A stretch of DNA of 64,000 nt, taken from NCBI GenBank assembly GCA_035236585.1, contig CP141139.1, positions 19,484,990-19,548,989 of the forward strand, in the 5' to 3' direction. Shown one piece after another: positions 54,296 through 64,000 of this stretch. The notes beneath the pieces were generated by a model. That model was not told the DNA's origin and made no database searches. It was given only the letters and a program-made list of their open reading frames with translations. This DNA comes from Warburgia ugandensis (lineage: Eukaryota; Streptophyta; Magnoliopsida; Canellales; Canellaceae). The number at the start of each line of letters is the position of its first letter. Position 1 is the stretch's first letter. The translations under genes and the position numbers were made by a program.

Positions 54296-56305
54296 TGTGA
54301 TGCCCCGAGTTTTCATAACACTTTAAATCCAAAAGACATTGACTTAGCGAGCTCAATTTCTAATAAAATCATTTTTAAAGCATAAACAAATGCAGAAGAA
54401 TCTTTTCTTTTAAATTTGCTTTGAAAAACCCCGAGTGTCATTTTACTTTTATCAAAAATGAGGATTCTCGGTGAAATGAGCGCTCATTTCTACCGACAAT
54501 CCGGTAGAGTTTCCTCTGTTTTTCGAACATATGACATTTAACACATGTCATTGTGAAGTACCTAATAAACATTTTTGACAATTTTAAAATATAAATGGAG
54601 ACTCTGTCTCCTTTTCATACATCTACTCAAATAGAGTCAAATCAGATCCAACAAAAACACAACCAGGAACTTCACACCATAACCAAATCACATAAGTTAT
54701 CCATCTCTCCAAAATTACATATATATATATATATATATGGCAGTCTCTTTCTCATGTCAAATAAAAAGACTTCAAATATAAGCCAATCATTACCTGTCTA
54801 TGTCAAGAGCTTTTTGTCGGTGTAATCCTGTCAACAAGCTCCTACTTCTTGGGAATACTCTGCTCTGAGATATTGTAAACAAATACAATATCTCAGCAAA
54901 CTTGCGTTTGTGTAGGTGGAATAAGAAGCAATTATATATATACAAAATCATGATATTCTACATAATTTAACTTGTCTATGCTGAAACATGTAACTAGTAT
55001 TCAATTATCATTTAGCTTGAAATAATTCGACATTCATCAACATCATAAATTTATGCTAAGATGAAAAAGAAACATCAATGCATTAGTACTAAAACATATT
55101 CTTGAAATGCAAGTATGCAGTCACATGTCAACTCACTAATCATTTTCATTTCATGATACCAGCCTTTGCTCATACGAGCCATTTCGCATTACCAACCACC
55201 AACGCATTGTCGTGTGTATCAAGTACACAATAGACGTTATTATCCTCTTTAGCATAGTGAGTTAGCGCAATGGATTAAACCCAAAGACACACTAACTCAA
55301 AGACACACCTCAAGGCTTTACTCCTGAGAGACTGATAGCTCTTCCAGCCTAGAACCAGTAGATCGTCCAGCCCGAAGGCCCGCTCACATCATAACGACTC
55401 CGTGGGCCACCCACATCATAACGACCCCTTTCGCTCTTATGACCCAACTCACAATTTTCTGGTATCAGTCTTATGTTTTCTTACATAATTCATAATAATG
55501 TCTAGTTTTTGCATGAACAGTTTAATCATGGTTAAATTTTATCATGCACATTCATCTTGCCTTTCATAGAAATTGAAAAGACTTATTTCAATGCTCAAAT
55601 TTCATATACGAATATGTATATAGCAAAAATCTTAGCAATCTCAATTCCACGTACCTCAAAAGGTGCTCGTCTAGTTCACTGACACGAATACTTTCTTCAA
55701 TTAGCATACGAGCTCCCAAATCAATCACGCCTCTGTAAAGTACATGAAAACATATTCAGATATACGACTTTGGGGCTTCTCTTAGCTTTTCTAGTATGAA
55801 AGCTCCCTCTAAGTTAGTCACTAACACTAGTCATCATAAGGCAAAGTGATAGTGCTTAGTTCCGTGGTAAGGGTGTTTCATTAGCTATTGATTGATAGCT
55901 AGTTGAATGACCGATGGTTACTGGATTGCCAATCCATACCATTGGTTCTAGACTAGCTATTCACCACTTTTCTTAAGTGGCTATAAGTTGTTTTCATTGT
56001 TAAATGGTCCCATCTTGAATTTTCAAGTATCTTAACTTATTAAAGGTTAGGGTACACCATGGTAGTGTCTAACCACCAATCAAAAGTGTCAGGTCCTTAT
56101 TTTCCTACTGTCCAATCAAATTATTTAGATTTTTAGATCAATTTCAGTCTAAAGCTTTCAATTTGTGCCATATCCTAGCAATTTCAGTGCTCTAAAACTC
56201 ATTTGTGGCGTCTGATTGTCTATTAGACGTCAAAAGGTTACTGTGTGAACAGTACTCAATCGAACAACTGAGATCGTCTGATCAAAATTCAGCCTAGATG
56301 TGACA
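54296..56305 (-). repeat. Tekay-like 5' LTR
   Basis: On the minus strand it runs from TGTCACATCTAGGC (56305) to CTCGGGGCATCACA (54296), followed by GT and the Met primer site. Length is 2010 bp. It differs from the 3-kb LTR family at 13228 and 58719, apart from general layout, so it is a separate family. An AT repeat lies at 54717-54738. Confidence 0.82.
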
Positions 56306-58537
56306 TTTTTGTATGATCAAAGCTACGGGTCGACCATACAGGGACTCAACTTAAAAGATGGATTTTTAAATTAAAATGAATTAAAAATAAATAATTAAAA
56401 TTACTAGAATTAAAATCAAAGTTCAAATTAGTTCAATTTCTAACAACTATAGAACTTCCAGTTCAAAAAGAAAGAAAATAAACCAAATAACATAAAAAAA
56501 CTTCTTCCCTAGCTTAATCACTATTAATATCTTCAAATCTAGTCTTTCTTGGAGTCAATTACCTTTATAAACATCTTTAGAGTGTCCTTGATTAAAGATC
56601 TGCCAGTTGGATTTGTTAGATTCCTCAAAATCATAAAGATTTGCAGTAAATGGTGATTTTGGGATTTGAAAGGTCTAGATCACTTTATGGAATTCACATT
56701 AGAGATCAGAGATGTTAATTAAGTTCAGGGATGTTCTAAGAATGAAACCTAAAAGTTAATTTGAAATCAGATAAGAAACAGAGGAGAAATTTGAGGTTTT
56801 TGGTTGCTATGGGTAACCCGTTAATTGGGTTAAGCCTTAATCAATCTGGCTTGGATTGGATTGTTCTTGGATAAGAAAAATATAGATAAAACAGAACTGG
56901 AATATATAGGGACATAGAGGGAATTAAAATTAAGACAGAAATGGAATTTTAATTAAAGAGCAAAGGGCAAAATTAGAATTTAACAAAAAATTATGATTTA
57001 AACCAAAAACCAAAAATTTGTCCTAGGAAGAAGATTACTGAGGTAGTGGGAGATGGGGGATAAGGAAGAAGAAGGGAAAAAAGGAAAAATTCGGATTGGG
57101 TTTCCTATTTTTTAGGCTGACTAATGATGAAACTAGCGGAGGAGATGGAGGAGCAGAGATCGGGCCGCGTCAGTGCCATGCAGTGGTGCTGGGCAATCTA
57201 GGTGGTGAATCGGTGCTAGGTGGAGCTAGAACGGTGAAGTTGGCTAGGAATCGATGGTGATTGTCTATTTTGGCAAGTCCAGTTTCCTCTTTCTGTCATT
57301 GATGAAGTAGAGAAAAAGAGACTGGGAGAGGGAAAGATAAAGTAAGAAAGAGGGAGAGAGTGAGGTGTTGGGGTAGGGGCTTGATTGGCTCAGTTGAAGA
57401 AGTTGAGGAGTCGATGACGGAGGGCTGGTCAGTGTAATAGAGAAATCGAGGAAAGAGAGAGGGAGAGTGATTTGAGAAGGATATGGAAAGAAGGGAGTTT
57501 TGGGGTTGCAGTGCAGTGATGCAAGCAGAGAATGACAAAGGGAAGAAAAAAACTTGCCGGCTAATAGAGAGAGAGAGAGAGATGGGCTATGCGATGGTGA
57601 TGGGGAAGAGCAATAGGGTAAAGCAGGTGCCTGACTTGCTCAAGTGAGTTGGGGTGGTGAGAGAGAGACGTTGAGATGTTGAGAAGACAGACAGGGACGT
57701 TGAGAAGAACAAGGAGAGCTATGAGGGCCAGAAAGGGTGTGTGAGAGAGGGAGAAGAAAGAAGGAAAGAGGGAGTGAGGGAAGGAAATAGAAACGGGGAG
57801 AGATGGGTGGTCTGGGAATTGGCCAGAAGGAGGGAGGAGCAGTGCGGTTGGTTGGGTTGTGCAGAGAAGAGGGATCAGATGGAGAAGGGAGAGGTGAACA
57901 TGGGAGAGGGATGAGAATGTGGAGAGGAGAGAAAAGAAGAGAAGAGAAGAAAGGGAAGGGGGTGGTTTGCCTTCTCCTATGGGTCAACCAAGTGAGGTTG
58001 AAGAAGAGATCAAGAGGGGAGAACCAGAGGGGAATAGAGAGAGAGAGGGAATGACTTAAGAGAGAAAGAGATGTGAGAGGTGGAGAAGTGAGAGAGATGA
58101 AGAGGGAGGGGGGTCTACTAGCAGCCCAACCTTGCCAAAACTCCTTTTCTTTAAGATTCTTCCATGTTTATAGATCTTCTAGAGGACTTTGAACTCGTCT
58201 TCTTCCTAATCCATCCAGATTTCCTAGTGATCTTCAAATTCCTCTCCTTCCAGGAAGCTTCCTCATCCTGATCTCATCCATCTGACTTGATCTGGATCAT
58301 CCAATCTTAGCTAATTGATCTGCAATGCACAGGACAAAATTAGAATAATCTAAACCTTTCATTACTCCTCTAATTAGCTCTAATGATCATCTAACTGTTA
58401 AATTTTGCAATTCAATAGTTATATGGCGAATTAGAGCTAAATTGTAAAATTTTATGCAAAATCTCGAAATTGATTACTTAGATGGTCTAATTAGATGCTA
58501 AATTAAGGTTATTTTGGTTGAAATTGAATACTTAACA
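56306..58537 (-). repeat. Athila-2 5' LTR, missing its U5 end
   Basis: On the minus strand it begins TGTTAAGTATTCAATT at 58537. It runs to a degenerate form of the U5 block (ACGGGTCGACC on the plus strand at about 56326), where the Tekay-like LTR abuts. The last 70 or so bases are missing. Its GA-rich zone (57300-58110) holds only short GA runs. The flank beyond 58537 is repeat R. Confidence 0.83.
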
Positions 58538-58718
58538 GTCTTAAGAATAATTAAGCAAATTTTAGTCTTTTAAAAATATATAGGATTTCAGATAATCAGA
58601 CAATTATTAAGCACTTGTTCATGCACGAACCCAATAGAAATTGGATCATAAAAGTAATAACCAACTTAGAGTCACTCAAGGTTATCTCTACGTTCCACTA
58701 AATTTCTGTAAGATTTAT
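58538..58718. repeat. Dispersed repeat R, copy C, part 1 (rearranged)
   Basis: 58538-58660 matches 28858-28985 of copy B, and again 62470-62595 of copy C itself. From about 58668 the match jumps back to 27890 of copy B. Copy C therefore carries a partial tandem duplication of about 1.1 kb. The solo LTR then interrupts it. Confidence 0.8.
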
Positions 58719-61598
58719 TGTAACACCCCAGATTTTTAAGACATTTTTTTTATAATAATAATGGCATTTTGAATAAGAGAATTTGGGATCCCATGAGAAA
58801 AGTTTTATTTAACCATTTGCTAAAACATATCTTAAAACTCTGGGTGTTATTTTTCCTTTCTCAAAATGGCATACATGTAAATTAAACATAAATAAAACAA
58901 TCCGTGTATAAATCAATGTCAAATAAATTAACGCCTTTATTTTAAATCAAATAAATGTCCAAAACACAATAATAATATAGCACAGGGTCTATCCATCATA
59001 ACATCCCATATAAATGTCCAACATATGTCCAAACATCTAAATCACATCCAAATATAAAGTATGCAGGCCATAATAAAATCCAATTGATAATCCTGTTTTA
59101 ATGACTCACATCACTGTCTAAAACTATAGGAAAAATAGTCTTCAGCAGCTCTCACGGTTTCTCAACAGCTTTTCCTTTCCTGGTGTCGCGCTCGAGATCC
59201 AAGGCATTGCAAAACAAAGCAATGCCTCAGCAAGCTATCGCTTGTGTAGGTACATAGACAATAATGTAATAAATGAAAGAAATAATGAACAACTCTGATG
59301 AAAAGTCTAACATTTACGAAAATAGTGATATCATAATGCCATGTTCAAATAAATGTCAATTTATTCCATATGCTTAAAACATGCATTTCACGGAGTAAAA
59401 AACATGACATAAATCAATGTAAATGAGCATACAATAATAATATGGGCACCCTAAGGTAGTGGGTCCCACCACATCGCACTAACATCACCGATCAGGAGTA
59501 CTCATAGCCAACCTCTGAGTGTCCTCACACCCATGCATACCATCCATAACCATGCTCATCATACATGCACACATAATAAGAATATGGGCCATCATGCTTC
59601 AGTGGCAACCCTCCATGGGTATCAACCACCGTCGCTCTCCGTCGACACCATAACGGGAGACTTAGTGTCTGTCCCCATGGAAAGGCTCAGACCGGTAGTG
59701 TGGACTATCCATGTTACCAAACCCCTACCAAATGCCATCTATGGGTAGGTGTCTATCATATCACAATATCATCACATCACAATCTTGGAGGGTGGGTGGC
59801 TAGCCCTATCCCTCCTAGCATGACGTCCATCGAGTGAGAGCACCCGTCATCAAATATAAATACAAAAATCATATGTATATGCTAAAACTCAAGAGCACTC
59901 ATAGCTTGCAATCCCCAAGACATGCCTCTCATCTTGGGGTTAGCCTATAAAAGGACTAGCTAATAAGCCTCTATTCTTATTTCTATGTAAATCCATGCAT
60001 TTACATGATATAATAATCAATAAGTCTCTATTTAATCATAATTAATTAATATCATGCTTATAAACATATTTGAAATAAGTTTATTCAATAAAAGATTTCA
60101 ATTTGGAATAATCATAATGTACTCAAAGTCGCATGAAATCCACGCTAAATGATAATTGCAATTTAAAACACAATCACACATGATGCTATGTTTAAACATG
60201 GTTTAAAAATCAAGGCAAAGCATTAATTGTCATCACCTACCTCAGTGTGAGACCACTAGCTTGCTAATAACTCCCTTTAACTAGTATATTCAAGTACACC
60301 TGTACATGTCACATCACTATTTAAAAAAAATTTTAAATAAAAAGTAGTCATTTATAAGTTTTTAAGTTAAAACTAGGTCTGCGTCGTCAATACGGTCACA
60401 ACATATCTTTCGGACGTGATTTGGACTCCTCTAGCTCCTAAAAATTAATTTTAAGTGAAAATACTTCATAAATTAATATTTATTAATTTATAGGGTGTTG
60501 GGCGGGTGCACTGGTTTACATTGGCGGCCCTGCTTTACACCAAGTTACACCGGCGCCCAGTGTACACTGGGTTACACCGGCGGCCCTCGGTTTACACTGG
60601 GTTACACCGGCACCCAGTTTACACTGGGTTACACGGGTAGCCCGGTTTACACTAACGACGCGGAAACTGGCGCCTGAGAAGACGACCGGCTTCGGGTCAT
60701 CTCCGGTGACCCTACAGGTGTCCAAATCACTTGGTTTTTGAGCCATTTTGCTCAAAATTTTGTCTAGTTTCCATTTATATCATCTTTTTGCATTGATTTC
60801 TCCCAAAATCATGTTTTTTAAATAGTTTTTCCGAAGTTCCTAAAAACATCCCTAGGTACTAATTTTTGAGTTTTTTGGAGAAACCCATCGTTGGATCTCT
60901 TCCAAATTTAAAGGGTTTGTTTGTCGGTCTCTTGTACACTAGTTGGACGGCGCGATTTCCAAACAGATAAGGTTTGATTAGTGAAATCACGCTCCAACAG
61001 TAACATGCACACAGTTCCCAAAAAAATCTGATTTTTTTCCTAATTTTTAAATGCTTTCCTAATTATTTTTCTATTTAATAAATACAGAAAAACAAAGTTT
61101 TGAGGCTTACCTTGCGCCTGGCCAGGGTTGCTCTTGTTGTTGGGGTTCCACTTGCCAGAAAACTCAGACCTTGCAAGGCTAGGGTTCTGAGTTAAAAACC
61201 CCAAAGGAACGCTCAAAGTGGAGCGTTTTGGCTCTTGAGGATGGTTAGATATAGGGTTTAGAGTCTTGGGGAATAGAAACTCTTCCCCACACATCTCTTC
61301 CCATGTCTCTCCGGCAATTTTTCCGGCACTGGTAGAAACATGTGGAAGACAGGGGTGTTGTTATCAATTTGGACCCCTGTGTAACACGTCTTTGTCAAAA
61401 GACCAAAATGCCCTTACGACTTCGACGGTTCATAACTCCCTCGTTTGAGCTCCGTTTTTTGCGTTATTGGTGGCGTTGGACTCGTATCGATGAGCACTTT
61501 CTAATTATTATGTTTTCAGGAAAAATTTCCATATATAAATTTTTATTTTTATTTATTTAATAATTTCCTATTTTATACTAAAAATTAAGGATATTACA
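58719..61598 (-). mobile_element. Solo LTR of the 3-kb LTR family
   Basis: It is 2880 bp, reading TGTAACACCCCAG...GGATATTACA on the plus strand, the inverse of 13228-16224. A 5-bp TSD, TTTAT, lies at 58714-58718 and 61599-61603, and joining the flanks restores repeat R. No primer site, purine tract or second LTR is present, so the interior was removed by recombination between the LTRs. A minisatellite at 60495-60655 replaces the GC-rich block of the other copy. Confidence 0.93.
60495..60655. repeat. GTTACACCGGC/GTTTACACTGG minisatellite in the solo LTR
   Basis: Roughly five imperfect units of 25-30 bp alternate GGGTTACACCGGC with CCCAGTTTACACTG. The copy at 13228-16224 keeps only one related word, CGCCGGTGTAAACC near 14390. 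Confidence 0.8.
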
Positions 61599-64000
61599 TT
61601 TATGCTCCACTAGCTGACACTATGCTGACCAACAATGATGAATAGAACACTTGCACAAGCTCTTCCTTTTATAGCCCTTGGAAAACAATCCCTTTTGAGT
61701 AAATTGAGAGTAACACCATTCTCACAAGAGCAATAGAACTCTCTAAAAGATAAGTTCTGAAAAAATTAGATCTCTTTTAGAGTAACAATATCTCTAAGAA
61801 GATTGTAGAGATATAGAAGATTTATAATCTTTACAAGTAGAAAGAATTAGCATGAGAACATGAGCTTTGCTTGATATAGTGGTTTGGATTGCTTGCTTGA
61901 TGATCCTTCTTTCCATCTTTTTCTCCATTTAAATATTGAAATTAAGCTTCGATTTATAGTCATGAAGTCAAAATAGTTGTAGGATTTAATAGTCTAGTCA
62001 TTGGTTTTGAAATACATTCATTGAACTACAAAATAGCTAGAACTTCAAGTTGACATTCTGACTCACTAAGTATCTCATGAAACAGGGATTGTCAATTAGT
62101 TAGAGTAAGATCAGATCCTCCCATTTCAATATCCTGACCACTAAGAATATAACCAATTTAGGTCTTAGAAAATAATTCATTGAATCTTGTGCTTGATGTT
62201 CAAATCCTTATTCATTTAGAATAGGATTCAAATTTGAATGGTTTTGGATATGATACAAGAAAAAAAGTAAGAATATTTATTATCACAAAAATAAGTAACA
62301 CATGAATGGTAGGTAACTAAATCATATAAATATTATCACCGAGCCGTATAATCACTTGGCTATAAAGAAAAACTAGAAAGTTAAGCCCTAAGGGCAAGAG
62401 AACCTAGAAGAAAGGAAGCATGATTTACTTAGTCATTTTAGAGATTTTCTTATATTAGCATAATAAGGTCTTAAGAAAAATTAAGTACATTTTAGTGTTT
62501 TAAAAATACATAGGATTTCGGATAATCTAACAATTATTAAGCACTTGTTCATGCAAGAACCCAATTGAAATTGGATCATAAAAGCAATAATCAAATTTGA
62601 TCATATATGTATATATATATATATATTGAATTAAGTATTCAAATACTAACCAAATCTAGTTAGATGATTTGAGTACGACATACTGTCTTAATCAATCGAC
62701 ACTCCTACATCTACTGAAAGATATACAATTTTCCAAAGGATTTCCTCTAAACAACCAACTAGTTGGTTCCACTAGCCAGTTGTTCAAACCCATTGTGCTA
62801 TCTCAAGAGACTAATTGAAGGATTTCTTAGATTGATTGGTTGTGCCCAAACTAAGTAAAGTTTTCCAATTCTTTTTAGTCAATAGACAGTGTTAAAGACA
62901 AATTAACTTCATTCAAAGTAAAGTTCCTCTTCTTCTTCAAGTTCAAGTCTTTCATCAATCAGTTGTTCAAGTTATATTAACCTATTGATGCTATCAATAA
63001 TGTTTGAGTATCTTATCACACTTTGAGCAATTAGTTGTTTAGCATGTCGACTAGTTGAATTCTTACTCAAGTTAGTTTCCTCTTTGTAAGTTAGTTGGAG
63101 ATATCCAATGACCATGTGGCAGTAATTGAAGCATTTTGCACTTAGGTGAGGGATTCTAGTAACCAGTTGGATGTGCTGGAACTTCATTAAATCTCCTTTG
63201 TTTGTTGAACATCAACTGCTTACTCAATGAAGTAGTCCGGTTGGCAATTGTTAAATACAAAGAAATTCATCTATCTTTATGTGATTAAGATTAATTCTTT
63301 GGCACTATTCTAACCAATGTATGTAGGTCATCATAGGTTATCCTTACACATAGAAACATGGTTAGATAATTAAGATAATGATTTCTCATCCTCAAAATAA
63401 AAAAGGTCTTGGGCTAACACCTATCACAAGGTGGAGGGACTTGGGATGTTTTTCTGGAAGGAATGGTATTTTGTCTCAAATCTTAGGACAAGATACATGT
63501 GGTCGAGTATGAACATATGGGCAAGGAGTCTTCCTTCTGACATATATGGTGAAACAAAGACCTGCTCTGAGGACTTCAGAATGGAATCTAAAAATAGGGA
63601 GGAAATAATAAGATTGGGAGAAAAGTTTCAGATCATATTCCCTGAACTAGGAAATATGCTTAGAAGACATGAAAGGAAGAATGGATGCTTGAGTAGGTGA
63701 GACTCTTACGAATATAATGAGGATGTTTGGAGGAATTGGTTTACCATCATTTGCTTCGAGTAATAGATAGATAAACATAGACCATATTAAATTTGAATTA
63801 TTTCTATATGAAATTTAAATCAAAGTACGTTTTCGGGATATGTCATATACTTCTTGCTTCATTAATTTTAATAGGGACCAAATCTTAGCTCCCATCAGTA
63901 GGATTTATTGCATATAGGGGTATGCTCATCTTTAGAAAGCCATGTAGCTCCATCCACAAAATGACGAGTCAAGAATGTTTTCTTACTTTTTTATTGTTTA
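61599..64000. repeat. Dispersed repeat R, copy C, part 2 (runs off the window)
   Basis: It continues the match to copy B from about 27940 and to copy A from 62710 on. A short AT repeat lies at about 62605-62625. The frame at 63431-63700 spans a stretch conserved in copies A and B, but it is broken there, so I do not call it a gene. Confidence 0.85.

Larger units (their letters stand above)
50605..56305 (-). mobile_element. Ty3/gypsy element of Tekay/Del (chromovirus) type, 3'-truncated
   Basis: Its 5' LTR is 54296-56305. The primer site TGGTATCAGAGCCCAAG (minus strand, 54276-54293) matches initiator tRNA-Met. Gag, protease, RT, RNase H and the first part of integrase follow leftward. The rest of integrase, any chromodomain and the 3' LTR are lost at 50605. 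The right border falls inside the Athila-2 5' LTR, so it inserted there and was later truncated by deletion. Its clade is judged from RT and gag wording. Confidence 0.88.

Overview
This is plant nuclear DNA, most likely from a eudicot. It is AT-rich and has intron-bearing gene fragments, Au-type SINEs, Ty1/copia, TRIM, Athila-type and Tekay/Del-type LTR retrotransposons, and a hAT transposon. The species cannot be named from the sequence alone. I see no intact host gene. The only two host-type genes, a dUTPase and a 2-oxoglutarate-dependent dioxygenase, both carry in-frame stops. The window is a retrotransposon nest in which insertion borders can often be read from target-site duplications (TSDs).

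Layout, left half. 1-3130 is copy A of a long dispersed repeat of unknown class ('R'). 3131-5165 is intergenic and holds one SINE. 5174-7261 is a hAT-type element with an 8-bp TSD that carries a broken dUTPase gene with its introns. 8029-9784 (minus) is a decayed 2-oxoglutarate dioxygenase gene. 10121-18958 is a Ty1/copia element (TSD ATATA). Inside its pol region sits a 607-bp minus-strand TRIM (TSD TTTGG), and inside that TRIM sits a 3.35-kb element (13228-16576, TSD TCCCC). This innermost element has a 3-kb LTR on its left and a 246-bp TRIM LTR on its right, a mixed-LTR insertion and the most unusual object here. 20159-25080 is an Athila derivative that has lost all coding sequence.

Layout, right half. 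27680-32205 is R copy B. 32206-58537 is one old minus-strand Athila ('Athila-2'). It is split by a younger plus-strand Athila ('Athila-1', 34452-47356, TSD GATTA). Its 5' part is split by a truncated minus-strand Tekay/Del-like element (50605-56305). 58538-64000 is R copy C, interrupted by a clean solo copy of the 3-kb LTR (58719-61598, TSD TTTAT).

Relative order. Athila-1 entered Athila-2 and is young, with LTRs nearly identical outside the microsatellite, yet its gag-pol is broken in at least eight places. It was therefore probably mobilised by proteins made elsewhere. Athila-1 and Athila-2 lie in opposite orientation and give several kilobases of inverted homology. Long (TC)n/(GA)n tracts have expanded independently in individual Athila LTRs.
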